Positions 1 through 8,130 of a DNA stretch of 11,149 bases are shown piece by piece; the first letter of the stretch is position 1; every line of letters begins with the position of its first letter. Position numbers and translations under genes: made by a program. The notes below the pieces were generated by a model. That model made no database searches. It worked only from the letters and a program-made list of their open reading frames with translations, and was not told where the DNA came from. The stretch comes from an uncultured Sphingomonadales bacterium (GTDB lineage Bacteria > Pseudomonadota > Alphaproteobacteria > Sphingomonadales > Sphingomonadaceae), in the NCBI GenBank assembly GCA_903958285.1, contig CAJBSR010000195.1, positions 1 through 11,149 on the forward strand, in the 5' to 3' direction.

Positions 1-663
1 GATATTGGCGTGTCGTCGATGCAGTTGGACCAGGCGGCGCGCGGCTTTTCCTTCCAGTCCGATGGTCCGCTCGACATGCGGATGGAGCAAGCGGGCGAGT
101 CTGCCGCCGACTTTGTCAATACGGCAGACGAAGCTGACATTGCCGACATCATTTACCGTTACGGCGATGAGCCCAAATCGCGCCGGATTGCACGTGCTAT
201 CGTTGCGGCGCGTCCGGTTACGCGGACGGCGGAACTTGCCTCTGTTGTGCGGCGCGCGGTCGGCTGGCGGGAAGGTCAGAAAAGCGACCCGGCGACGCGC
301 ACTTTTCAGGCCATCCGCATCCACATCAATCGGGAACTGGGTGAACTTGAAGACGGGCTCGAAGCTGCAGAGCGTGTGCTGAAGCCGGGCGGACGCCTTG
401 CCGTCGTTACGTTTCACAGTCTTGAAGACCGCATCGTGAAGCGCTTCCTGCGGGAACGCAGCGGTCAGACGCCTGCCGGTTCGCGACACTTGCCAGACGT
501 GGCTGGGCGCGGTCCTGCGGCGACATTTGAAGCTGTCGCCAAGCCTGTCCGCGCCAGTGAAGCCGAACTTACCCGTAATCCCCGTGCCCGATCCGCAACT
601 TTGCGCGTGGCGCGGCGCACGGCCCATTCTTCCTCGCCCGCTAACTTAAGAGGTGCTGCATGA
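1..663 (+). CDS. rsmH: 16S rRNA (cytosine(1402)-N(4))-methyltransferase RsmH, 5'-truncated
   Basis: RsmH (MraW) uses S-adenosylmethionine to N4-methylate C1402 of 16S rRNA in the ribosomal decoding site; it acts in the cytoplasm. The reading frame is open from base 1, beginning [18 protein letters not shown], a typical RsmH core segment. The real start and the N-terminal SAM-binding loops lie upstream of the window, so about 220 C-terminal residues of a protein usually near 310 are present. Visible family landmarks are the [16 protein letters not shown] segment, [20 protein letters not shown], and the C-terminal [14 protein letters not shown] motif, so the C-terminus is complete. The ATG at base 19 is internal, because family-conserved residues precede it in frame. 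The stop overlaps the next start (ATGA). RsmH at the head of a dcw cluster, usually after mraZ, is the normal arrangement. Confidence 0.97.
   Translation, partial: DIGVSSMQLDQAARGFSFQSDGPLDMRMEQAGESAADFVNTADEADIADIIYRYGDEPKSRRIARAIVAARPVTRTAELASVVRRAVGWREGQKSDPATRTFQAIRIHINRELGELEDGLEAAERVLKPGGRLAVVTFHSLEDRIVKRFLRERSGQTPAGSRHLPDVAGRGPAATFEAVAKPVRASEAELTRNPRARSATLRVARRTAHSSSPANLRGAA
648..653 (+). promoter_or_regulatory. Ribosome binding site for the ftsL-like gene
   Basis: The sequence AAGAGG sits 6 bases before the ATG at 660, inside the last codons of rsmH. It is a good Shine-Dalgarno match and supports the ATG that overlaps the rsmH stop as the start of the next gene. Confidence 0.7.
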
Positions 664-1301
664 TTGCTCAAAGGTTCCGCCCCGTCGTGTGGGTTGTCGG
701 TTGCTCCTTTGCCGCCACGGCGCTCTACACGGTCTCACTCGGCGTCGCTTCGGAACGTACGCGCCTTGAAGAGCTTGACCACAGCATCGCGATGACCCGC
801 CGCGACATCCGCCAGCTTCAGACCGAAATGGGCACACGTGCATCTCTTCGGCAGCTTGAGCGCTGGAACGGCGAGGTGTTGGCCTTGGCTGCGCCCTCGG
901 CAGGGCAGTTCCGGGCAACGGAAACCGCGCTTCGCACCATCGATGGCAGTGCCCTGCCAACAGACGGATTCGCGCCCCCACCGGTGATGGTGGCTGCTGC
1001 AACGCGGACATCTCCAGCCGCACCGGGTGAGGCGACCGCCCAGGCAGCGTCTGCAGCAAAGCCCGCCGCCGTTCGCGTTGCCGCAGCGACAGTCGTTGAA
1101 CGTGAAATTACTGTCCCATCTTCCGCGACGTCCGCACCAGCCAAGCCTGCTGTGACGGATAAGCGCCCGACAACGAAGGCCCAGCGCTTTGCCATGTTGG
1201 ACCGTGCTTTGGTGGACAAGCGCACCTTTGGCGAAATCCTTGAGCGTGCCGAAGACGAAAGTCGGGTGGCTGGCAAAGGAAAGGCCAAGTCCGCCCAGTG
1301 A
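660..1301 (+). CDS. ftsL: FtsL-like bitopic cell division protein with long C-terminal extension
   Basis: This is probably FtsL, the small bitopic protein that with FtsB links early divisome proteins to the FtsW-FtsI synthase. The 213-residue product has about 7 cytoplasmic residues, one membrane segment (about 8-30) and a charged heptad-like stretch (about 31-58) consistent with a coiled coil. A segment at about 60-84 ([20 protein letters not shown]) then resembles the end of the FtsL core. Beyond this lie an Ala/Pro/Thr-rich low-complexity linker (about 95-172), a charged helix-like segment (173-200, containing [20 protein letters not shown]) and a Lys-rich tail. FtsL is normally about 90-130 residues, so the C-terminal half is extra. 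Identity rests mainly on position between rsmH and ftsI plus topology, because FtsL diverges quickly in sequence. The extension's role is unknown. Four-base overlaps with both neighbours suggest coupled translation. Confidence 0.8.
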   Translation: MIAQRFRPVVWVVGCSFAATALYTVSLGVASERTRLEELDHSIAMTRRDIRQLQTEMGTRASLRQLERWNGEVLALAAPSAGQFRATETALRTIDGSALPTDGFAPPPVMVAAATRTSPAAPGEATAQAASAAKPAAVRVAAATVVEREITVPSSATSAPAKPAVTDKRPTTKAQRFAMLDRALVDKRTFGEILERAEDESRVAGKGKAKSAQ

Positions 1302-2998
1302 GCACGCTCGCCGCACGGCCTACCAGGACGCGACACGCCAAGTTCAGGGAACAATCGCTCGCGGTCGCCCATCAACGGCTGATGATCCTGATGCTTCTCT
1401 TCAGCGCGGTGACGGTCGTCATCGCGCTGCGGCTTTTATGGCTGACGGTCTTTGCGGATAGCGCCCTTGGTCGCCAAAATCCGAATCTGCTTGCACCGCC
1501 GCGTGCTGACATTGTGGATCGCAACGGCGAAGTGCTTGCGCGGACCATCGATGCATGGTCGGTCGGCGTGCACGCCAACCGGCTGCTGAACAAGCCGGAA
1601 GACCTAGCGCCCAAGTTGGCCGCGCTCATGCCCGAGCGCACCGAGGCCCAGTATCTCGCGCTCCTAAAATCGGGTGTCCATTTCACCTATCTCCGTCGGC
1701 GTGCCATGCCGGAGCTTGTGGCCGCTGTGAACGCGCTTGGGGAACCCGGAATGGCGTTCTCTCGTGAGCCAGAGCGGCTTTACCCGCAACTGACGCTTGC
1801 CGCACACGTGCTTGGCTATACCGATATGGACGGCCATGGCGTGACGGGCATGGAGCGCGTGCTCGACAAAAGGTTGAGCGACGCCGCGCTCCGCAAGACG
1901 CCGGTTGCCTTGTCCATCGATAAGCGTGTCCAGGCTGCGATGGAATCCGAACTCAACAATGCGATGGTGGCACATCAGGCACTCGGCGCGACCGGCCTCG
2001 TCATGGATGTTCGCACGGGTGAAATGGTTGCGCTCGTCTCGCTGCCTGTCTTCAATCCCAATAAGATCGGTCAATCCGACCCGGAAGCCTTCCGCAACAA
2101 TGTGACGCAGAGCGTTTATGAACTTGGATCCACCTTCAAGCCAATCACGATGGCCGGGGCGATGGATGCCGGTGTCATAACGAGCCTGTCGAAGCGCTAT
2201 GATGCGACTACCCCTCTCCAAGTCGGCAAGTTCAAAATCAAGGACGACCACCCGATGAACCGGTGGCTGAATGTCCCGGAAACGCTCGTACATTCGTCCA
2301 ATATCATCACCGCACGTATCGCCGATCAGATGGGTGCAAAGCGCATGGAGGCCATGTTCCGTCGCATCGGTTTCTATGAGCCGCCTTATATCGAACTTAA
2401 GGAAAAGGGGCGCCCGCTCGTGCCCGGCTATTGGGGACGGACGACCACGATGACAACGGCCTATGGCCATGGCATTGCCGTGACGCCGCTTCAGCTGGCA
2501 TCTGCATATGCCGCACTGGTCAACGGCGGTATATGGCGTCCTGCGACGCTCATGAAGGTTGAACCGGGCAAGGCGGCTAAGGGCCGCCGCGTGTTTAGCC
2601 AATACGCCAGTGATGCGAGCCGTCAGATGCTGCGGCTGATCGTGACGGATGGAACGGGAAAGAAGGCCGACGTACCTGGCATGCGCATCGGCGGGAAGAC
2701 CGGGACGGCCGAAAAGCCAAGCGCTGGTGGTTACTCCAAGCACATCAACGTCTCCACGTTCGCTGCTGCCTTCCCAATGGATGCGCCGCGTTACGTGGTG
2801 ATTGCCATGCTTGATGCCCCCAAGGGCAATGCGGAGTCCTTCGGGCTGACGACAGCGGCATGGACCGCAGCTCCCGTTGTTGCAAAGGTGATCGCGCGCA
2901 CGGGCCCGATGCTCGGAGTTTTCCCCGACGCATCTCGCGAAATGCCGCTCGATGAGTTGCGGACCCTGATCTGGAAAGCCAAGGCGGGCGAAGAATGA
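1298..2998 (+). CDS. ftsI: Septal peptidoglycan transpeptidase FtsI (PBP3, class B penicillin-binding protein)
   Basis: FtsI cross-links septal peptidoglycan in the periplasm as the partner of FtsW, and is a beta-lactam target. The 566-residue product has a short basic cytoplasmic N-terminus and a membrane anchor at about 28-50. A PBP dimerisation/pedestal domain opens with RADIVDRNGEVLAR (69-82), followed by the transpeptidase domain. All three active-site motifs are present: S278-T-F-K281 (nucleophile S278), S333-S-N335 and K467-T-G-T470. There is no PASTA domain, and the length is normal for proteobacterial FtsI. The start is GTG at 1298, which overlaps the ftsL stop (GTGA) and gives the usual basic N-terminus before the anchor. 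The only purine-rich candidate ribosome site, AAAGGAAAGG at 1275-1284, is rather far upstream, so coupling to ftsL is likely. A complete, ordinary gene. Confidence 0.97.
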   Translation: MSTLAARPTRTRHAKFREQSLAVAHQRLMILMLLFSAVTVVIALRLLWLTVFADSALGRQNPNLLAPPRADIVDRNGEVLARTIDAWSVGVHANRLLNKPEDLAPKLAALMPERTEAQYLALLKSGVHFTYLRRRAMPELVAAVNALGEPGMAFSREPERLYPQLTLAAHVLGYTDMDGHGVTGMERVLDKRLSDAALRKTPVALSIDKRVQAAMESELNNAMVAHQALGATGLVMDVRTGEMVALVSLPVFNPNKIGQSDPEAFRNNVTQSVYELGSTFKPITMAGAMDAGVITSLSKRYDATTPLQVGKFKIKDDHPMNRWLNVPETLVHSSNIITARIADQMGAKRMEAMFRRIGFYEPPYIELKEKGRPLVPGYWGRTTTMTTAYGHGIAVTPLQLASAYAALVNGGIWRPATLMKVEPGKAAKGRRVFSQYASDASRQMLRLIVTDGTGKKADVPGMRIGGKTGTAEKPSAGGYSKHINVSTFAAAFPMDAPRYVVIAMLDAPKGNAESFGLTTAAWTAAPVVAKVIARTGPMLGVFPDASREMPLDELRTLIWKAKAGEE

Positions 2999-4413
2999 AG
3001 CTCGGCACGCTCCTTGGCACGGATGACCAGACGCCGGTCACAGGCTTTGCAATTGACCATCGTAAGGTCGCGCCCGGAAACGTTTTCGGCGCCTTTGCTG
3101 GCCTGAAGGTCAATGGTGAAGATTTTATCGAAGCAGCGATCGCCGCCGGCGCGCTTGCTGTCGTCGCGCGGCCAGAAGCAGTGGTTTCCGGTGCGGTCCA
3201 TATTGCAGAAGATGAGCCTCGCCGGGCTTTTGCTCTTTTAGCGGCACGGTTCTTTGAGCCCTTCCCGCAGATCTGCGTCGCTGTGACCGGAACAAACGGC
3301 AAGACGTCAACCGTTGAAATGACGCGGCAATTGTGGCGGATGGATGGCTTCCATGCGGCCTCTATCGGGACGCTGGGCGTGACGACGGCGGACGACCGCA
3401 TCGTGACCGGGCTGACAACGCCCGATATCGTGACGTTCCTCTCAAATATGGCAGGGCTCAACCGGGAAGGCGTGACCCACGCGGCTTTCGAAGCCTCGAG
3501 CCACGGATTGCATCAATGCCGGACAGAGGGCCTGCCCGTCCGTGCCGCCGCTTTCACCAATCTCAGTCGGGATCACCTTGATTATCATGGGGACATGGCG
3601 AACTATTTCACAGCCAAGTTGCGGCTGTTTTCCGAAGTCGTGGACGGAGATGGTGCAGCGGTCGTCTGGGCAGATGATGGGGAGTATTCTGCCCGCGTCA
3701 TCGATTTGGCCAGAGAGCGCGGCCTTGCTCTGCTGACGGTCGGCAAGCATGGGTCTGCCCTGCGGCTGGTTGACCGCATCCCCGGCCAGCTTGGCCAGCA
3801 GCTCGTGCTTGAGGCTGAGGGGCGGGAAATGAAGGTCATGCTTCCGCTCATCGGGGCCTATCAGGCTGCGAACGCCCTCGTTGCGGCAGGTCTCGTCATT
3901 GCGACCGGCGGGAATGTGGCAACGACTGTTTCAAATCTGGCGCGCTTGCAACCCGTCCGGGGGCGGCTGGAGCGAGCCGTCATCGCGAAGTCGGGCGCGC
4001 CGGTCTATGTCGATTACGCTCATACGCCCGATGCGCTGGAAGCTGCGATTGACGCGCTCAAGCCGCATGCAAAGGGCAGGTTGATCGTGGTCTTCGGTGC
4101 AGGCGGCGATCGCGATACTGGTAAGCGCCCTGAAATGGGTGCCATTGCTGCGCAATTTGCTGACTATGTGATTGTAACCGACGATAACCCACGGACCGAA
4201 GACCCGGCATCCATTCGCGCCGAAATACTGGCGGCAGCACCTGGCGCCATCGAAATCGCCGGCCGACGGGATGCAATTGCGGCGGCCATTGCGGACTCAG
4301 GGCCGGACGACATCATCCTGATCGCAGGTAAGGGGCATGAGCAGGGCCAGATTGTCGGGGATAAGGTTCTGCCTTTCGATGATGTCGCCGTCGCGCGGGA
4401 GTGTGCTGCATGA
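2995..4413 (+). CDS. murE: UDP-MurNAc-L-Ala-D-Glu:meso-2,6-diaminopimelate ligase MurE
   Basis: MurE is the cytoplasmic ATP-dependent ligase that adds the third stem residue to UDP-MurNAc-L-Ala-D-Glu. The 472-residue product shows the three Mur ligase domains. An N-terminal UDP-substrate domain is followed by the ATP-binding loop TGTNGKT at 98-104 and the central domain. That domain includes NLSRDHLDYHG and the lysine expected to be carbamylated, K208 in YFTAKLRLF. The C-terminal domain carries D397-N-P-R400 and KGHE at 446-449. DNPR is the known signature of meso-diaminopimelate recognition, as opposed to L-lysine enzymes, so the wall should be of the A1gamma type. The length is slightly below E. 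coli MurE (495). The ATG overlaps the ftsI stop as ATGA; no strong Shine-Dalgarno site is evident. Confidence 0.97.
   Translation: MKLGTLLGTDDQTPVTGFAIDHRKVAPGNVFGAFAGLKVNGEDFIEAAIAAGALAVVARPEAVVSGAVHIAEDEPRRAFALLAARFFEPFPQICVAVTGTNGKTSTVEMTRQLWRMDGFHAASIGTLGVTTADDRIVTGLTTPDIVTFLSNMAGLNREGVTHAAFEASSHGLHQCRTEGLPVRAAAFTNLSRDHLDYHGDMANYFTAKLRLFSEVVDGDGAAVVWADDGEYSARVIDLARERGLALLTVGKHGSALRLVDRIPGQLGQQLVLEAEGREMKVMLPLIGAYQAANALVAAGLVIATGGNVATTVSNLARLQPVRGRLERAVIAKSGAPVYVDYAHTPDALEAAIDALKPHAKGRLIVVFGAGGDRDTGKRPEMGAIAAQFADYVIVTDDNPRTEDPASIRAEILAAAPGAIEIAGRRDAIAAAIADSGPDDIILIAGKGHEQGQIVGDKVLPFDDVAVARECAA
4396..4401 (+). promoter_or_regulatory. Ribosome binding site that sets the murF start at 4410
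   Basis: CGGGAG lies 8 bases before the ATG at 4410. A possible GTG start in the same frame at 4401 overlaps this site and has no site of its own at suitable spacing. Together with the ATGA overlap this favours 4410 as the murF start. Confidence 0.6.
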
Positions 4414-5786
4414 CGGCGCTTTGGACCTCAGCAGATATCGCTGCGGCAACAGGCGGGACTGCGTCGGCTGACTTTGCCGTTTCAGGCGTGGCGTTTGACA
4501 GCCGGGAAGTCGGACAGGGTGATCTCTTCATCGCGCTAAAAGGTGAATTGACCGATGGTCATCGCTTTCTCGACGGGGCGTTCGCTCAGGGTGCGGGTGG
4601 TGCACTTGTCTCGACCCCAGTCGCCCACCCGCATGTTTTGGTGGCGGACACGACGGACGCCTTGAGCGCCCTTGGCATCGCCGCGCGGGGGCGGACGAAG
4701 GCCATCGTCGCCGGTGTGACGGGCTCGGTTGGCAAGACGAGCACCAAGGAAGCTTTGGCGGCGGCCCTTGCACGGGCCAATAAGGGTGCTGTCCACCGTT
4801 CGGTCAAAAGCTACAACAATCATACAGGCGTCCCGCTCAGCCTTGCGCGGATGCCCGCAGAGACGCACTTTGGCGTGTTTGAGATGGGGATGAACCACAG
4901 GGGCGAGATCGCGCAGTTGACGCGGCTTGTTCGCCCGCAGGTGGCGCTGGTGACGGCGATTGCGCCGGCCCATATCGAAAATCTGGGCTCGCTAGAGGCA
5001 ATTGCCGACGCAAAGGCGGAGATTTTTGAAGGGTTGGAGCCTGGCGGCACAGCGATCATTCCGTTTGACTCGCCTTATTGTGGCCGATTGGCCGAAGCTG
5101 CGCGGCGGCATGGCGCTCAAGTGGTCACCTTTGGGCGTCAGGACGGGGCAGATGTCTATGCCCGCGACGTCATCCAGCTCGACAGCGGGACCATGATCGC
5201 TGCTGTTTTGCCGGGCGTGGAGTTGAACTTTACGCTGTCCCAACCCGGCGACCATTGGGTGTCCAATGGGCTGGCCGTGCTGGCGGCCGTGCAGGCAATG
5301 GGTGGCGATCTCGCAGCGGCTGGCCTCGCGCTTGGCGAAATGCAGGGATTAAAGGGCAGAGGGGAGCGGCATTCCATAGCTCTCGCAAGCGGAGGTTCTG
5401 CTCTTCTGATTGATGAAAGCTACAATGCAAATTCGGCTTCGATGAAAGCCACGCTTGCCGTCTTGGGCGCGGAGCCCGCTGTCCGCCGGATTGCCGTGCT
5501 GGGCGAAATGCGGGAGCTGGGGGCCGATTCTAAGGCACTGCATGCCGAACTTGCCGACCCCGTCCTCGCTGCGAGCGTCGATTTCGCTTTGCTCGTCGGA
5601 TCCGGAATGGCGCCGCTGGCCGATGCGCTGGCGCAACGGACTAAAGTTTTTCACGCGCCGGACGCGGCGTCCGCTCTTCAAACGCTGGAGCCGATGCTGC
5701 GCGATGGCGATGCCATTCTCATAAAGGGATCTAACGCTGTTGGCCTTGGTCAACTGGTAGATGCCCTGACCGCCGGGAACGACTGA
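4410..5786 (+). CDS. murF: UDP-MurNAc-tripeptide:D-alanyl-D-alanine ligase MurF
   Basis: MurF completes the cytoplasmic peptidoglycan precursor by adding the D-Ala-D-Ala dipeptide to UDP-MurNAc-tripeptide with ATP. From the ATG at 4410 the product has 458 residues, close to the family norm. The N-terminal domain contains FDSREV (29-34) and GDLFIALKG. The ATP loop is TGSVGKT at 104-110. It is followed by the MurF-specific [11 protein letters not shown] (135-145) and [10 protein letters not shown] (158-167), then K202 in the AKAEIFEGL segment, the likely carbamylated lysine. DESYNAN at 335-341 and [10 protein letters not shown] near the end mark the C-terminal domain. A longer GTG start at 4401 would add only three residues and is less likely. 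The stop shares one base with the mraY start (TGATG). Confidence 0.96.
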   Translation: MTALWTSADIAAATGGTASADFAVSGVAFDSREVGQGDLFIALKGELTDGHRFLDGAFAQGAGGALVSTPVAHPHVLVADTTDALSALGIAARGRTKAIVAGVTGSVGKTSTKEALAAALARANKGAVHRSVKSYNNHTGVPLSLARMPAETHFGVFEMGMNHRGEIAQLTRLVRPQVALVTAIAPAHIENLGSLEAIADAKAEIFEGLEPGGTAIIPFDSPYCGRLAEAARRHGAQVVTFGRQDGADVYARDVIQLDSGTMIAAVLPGVELNFTLSQPGDHWVSNGLAVLAAVQAMGGDLAAAGLALGEMQGLKGRGERHSIALASGGSALLIDESYNANSASMKATLAVLGAEPAVRRIAVLGEMRELGADSKALHAELADPVLAASVDFALLVGSGMAPLADALAQRTKVFHAPDAASALQTLEPMLRDGDAILIKGSNAVGLGQLVDALTAGND

Positions 5787-6856
5787 TGCTTTACTGGATT
5801 GCTGAACAGCTTGGGTTTCCAGGGGTTTTGAACCTCCTGCGTTATCTCACTTTCCGGACAGGTGGTGCGGTTGCGACCGCGCTGGTCATCGGGCTGATTA
5901 TCGGGCCGAAGTTTATCGGATGGCTGCGCGTTCGACAGGGTAAGGGCCAGCCCATCCGGTCGGATGGTCCACAAACGCATCTGGCAAAGGTCGGCACGCC
6001 GACCATGGGCGGCCTGATGATCCTGACTGCAGTGGGAATATCGCTGCTTTTGTGGATGGACCTGCGCAATGTATATGTATGGGCCTGCGTTCTGGTCACA
6101 GGCGGTTTCGGGCTGATTGGTTTTCTTGACGACTATGACAAGGTCAAGAAGCGGAGCGCCAAGGGCGTGTCGGCTAAAGCCCGTCTTCTGGCGGAATTCA
6201 CAATTGCCGGCCTCGCGACCGCGCTTATCGTTTCTCACTCCGACACCGACCTTTATCTGCCGTTCGTCAACGGTCCAGTGGCCGATATCGGTTGGTTCTA
6301 CATCGTTTTCGGAGCGTTCGTCATTGTGGCGTTCGGGAATGCTGTGAACCTGACGGACGGGCTAGATGGACTGGCCACCATGCCAGTCATCATATCGTGC
6401 ATCGCCTTTATGATGATCGCCTATTTGGTCGGTAACGCGAAATATGCGGCCTATCTGGGCATTCCCTATGTGGCAGGCGCCGGGGATTTGACGATCCTGT
6501 GCGGTGCGGTTGTCGGTGCGGGCCTCGCCTTCCTTTGGTTCAACGCGCCGCCTGCGGCTGTGTTCATGGGGGATACGGGCAGTCTCGCTTTGGGCGGTGC
6601 ACTTGGTACGGTTGCTGTGACCACCCATCATGAGTTTGTCCTCGCGATCATAGGTGGGCTTTTCGTGGTGGAGGCCATGTCGGTCGTCATTCAGGTGTTC
6701 TGGTTCAAGCGCACGGGCCGCCGCGTGTTCCGTATGGCGCCGATCCACCATCATTTCGAACAATTGGGTTGGTCTGAACCGACGGTGGTTATCCGCTTCT
6801 GGATTGTCGCCTTTGTCCTTGCCCTTGCCGGTCTATCGACGCTCAAGCTCAGATGA
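5786..6856 (+). CDS. mraY: Phospho-N-acetylmuramoyl-pentapeptide transferase MraY
   Basis: MraY is the integral membrane enzyme that transfers phospho-MurNAc-pentapeptide from UDP to undecaprenyl phosphate, producing lipid I and UMP on the inner face of the membrane. The 356-residue product is strongly hydrophobic with multiple membrane segments (about ten expected in this family). The invariant residues are visible: D115 and D116 in [17 protein letters not shown] at 188-197, D263 in [11 protein letters not shown], and the H321-H-H323 cluster in [11 protein letters not shown]. The segment around 65-75 ([12 protein letters not shown]) is also a family signature. Length matches the norm of about 360. 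The ATG at 5786 shares its A with the murF stop. Only a weak purine run (GGGAA, 5775-5779 region) precedes it, so termination-reinitiation on the murF stop is the probable entry route. Confidence 0.97.
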   Translation: MLYWIAEQLGFPGVLNLLRYLTFRTGGAVATALVIGLIIGPKFIGWLRVRQGKGQPIRSDGPQTHLAKVGTPTMGGLMILTAVGISLLLWMDLRNVYVWACVLVTGGFGLIGFLDDYDKVKKRSAKGVSAKARLLAEFTIAGLATALIVSHSDTDLYLPFVNGPVADIGWFYIVFGAFVIVAFGNAVNLTDGLDGLATMPVIISCIAFMMIAYLVGNAKYAAYLGIPYVAGAGDLTILCGAVVGAGLAFLWFNAPPAAVFMGDTGSLALGGALGTVAVTTHHEFVLAIIGGLFVVEAMSVVIQVFWFKRTGRRVFRMAPIHHHFEQLGWSEPTVVIRFWIVAFVLALAGLSTLKLR

Positions 6857-8130
6857 TTACATCCGACGCCTTTCGCGGGAAACGCTACGCAGTGCTCGGC
6901 CTCGCAAGGTCGGGCCTTGCCACTGTTGCGGCTCTCGTTGCGAGTGGAGCGGAGGTGTTGGCTTGGGATGAACGCGAAGAGGCGCGGGCAATGGTGCCGG
7001 AGGCCGTCACACTCGCCGACCCGCTGACGACCGACCTTAGCGGATATGATGGGGTCGTCGTCTCGCCTGGTGTGCCGATCAACCGCCATCCGATTGCAGG
7101 CCATGCCCGCGCAGCGGGAGTTCCCCTTATCGGCGATATTGAATTGTTCGCAGAGGCGCGGGCCACGCTGCCGCCGCACAAAGTGGTCGGCATCACTGGC
7201 ACCAACGGCAAATCGACGACAACCGCACTGATCCATCACATCCTGAAGTCCGCTGGCGTTCCGACAACGATGGGCGGCAATATCGGCCTGCCGATCCTGA
7301 CACAGGATGCGCTGCCGAGCGGTGGCGTCTATGTGCTGGAACTGTCGAGCTACCAGATTGATCTGACGCATAGCCTTGCATGCGACGTTGCCGTGCTGAC
7401 GAATGTCACGCCTGATCATCTCGACCGCTATGACGGATTTGCCGATTACGCTGCAGCCAAAGAGCGGCTGTTCACGCTCCAGCATGTCGATCAGACCGCA
7501 GTGATCGCAACGGAGGATGATCCCTCGCGCATGATCGCCAGTCGGATCAACCACCGGTTGCATCGGGTCGCCTCAACGGATGTTGGCGATCAATCGGAAT
7601 GGCCGTCGCTTCAGGGGCCACATAACGCGCAGAATGTCGCCTGCGCCAGAGCGGTGGCGGAAGCGCTTGGTGTTTCTGCTGACTTGATCGCGTCCGCCCT
7701 GAAGACTTTTGGAGGCCTGCCCCACCGCATGGAACGTGTGCGTGACCGGGGTGGAGTGCTCTTCGTCAACGACTCTAAGGCGACCAACCCGACGTCGACG
7801 GCACCCGCTCTTGCGGCCTATCCGGCCGTGCACTGGATCTTGGGTGGCCTCGCTAAGACTGATGAACTGGACGCCTGCGCTCCGCATTTCAGCAATGTAA
7901 AGGCCGCTTACACCATTGGCGAGGCCGGGCCGATGTTCGCGCAGCTTCTCGCGCCGCACATGCCGGTCACGCAGAGCGTCACGATGGAGTCCGCCGTTAA
8001 GCAAGCGGCAGCTGCGGCACACTCGGGGGAGACGGTCTTGCTCTCTCCGGCCTGCGCATCGTTTGATCAGTTTCGGGATTATGAGGCGCGCGGAGATGCT
8101 TTCCGCGCTGCTGTGGAGGCGCTCGCATGA
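6853..8130 (+). CDS. murD: UDP-MurNAc-L-alanine:D-glutamate ligase MurD
   Basis: MurD adds D-glutamate to UDP-MurNAc-L-Ala in the cytoplasm using ATP. The 425-residue product is slightly shorter than E. coli MurD (438). The N-terminal Rossmann-like domain has GLARSG at 16-21. The ATP loop is TGTNGKST at 115-122, followed by [16 protein letters not shown] and K203 in YAAAKERLF, the likely carbamylated lysine. The C-terminal domain shows [15 protein letters not shown] (306-312) and [11 protein letters not shown] (397-407), which lines the glutamate-binding site in known structures. The ATG overlaps the mraY stop as ATGA. The bases before it are C- and T-rich with no Shine-Dalgarno match, so translation probably depends on ribosomes finishing mraY. 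Confidence 0.97.
   Translation: MITSDAFRGKRYAVLGLARSGLATVAALVASGAEVLAWDEREEARAMVPEAVTLADPLTTDLSGYDGVVVSPGVPINRHPIAGHARAAGVPLIGDIELFAEARATLPPHKVVGITGTNGKSTTTALIHHILKSAGVPTTMGGNIGLPILTQDALPSGGVYVLELSSYQIDLTHSLACDVAVLTNVTPDHLDRYDGFADYAAAKERLFTLQHVDQTAVIATEDDPSRMIASRINHRLHRVASTDVGDQSEWPSLQGPHNAQNVACARAVAEALGVSADLIASALKTFGGLPHRMERVRDRGGVLFVNDSKATNPTSTAPALAAYPAVHWILGGLAKTDELDACAPHFSNVKAAYTIGEAGPMFAQLLAPHMPVTQSVTMESAVKQAAAAAHSGETVLLSPACASFDQFRDYEARGDAFRAAVEALA
8115..8119 (+). promoter_or_regulatory. Strong ribosome binding site for ftsW
   Basis: GGAGG sits 7 bases before the ATG at 8127, within the last codons of murD. This near-consensus site supports the short hydrophilic N-terminus assigned to FtsW. 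Confidence 0.75.

Noticed and set aside
1664..2743. A 359-codon open frame on the minus strand opposite ftsI.
   Set aside because: Long antisense frames are common opposite GC-rich genes. The translation is His/Arg-rich without recognisable motifs, and the + strand gene is complete with all catalytic motifs.
4401..4409. Alternative GTG start for murF three codons upstream.
   Set aside because: It overlaps the CGGGAG site that serves the ATG at 4410 and has no suitable site of its own; a small uncertainty remains.
4495..4523. A perfect TTGACA hexamer inside murF that could be a -35 element of an internal promoter.
   Set aside because: At a spacing of about 17 bases the sequence is GGTGAT, a poor -10 element, and the hexamer falls in a coding segment (FDSREV) conserved at the protein level.
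6751..7563. A 270-codon minus-strand open frame opposite the mraY end and murD.
   Set aside because: It spans the junction of two well-supported genes and shows no family signature, so it is a composition shadow.
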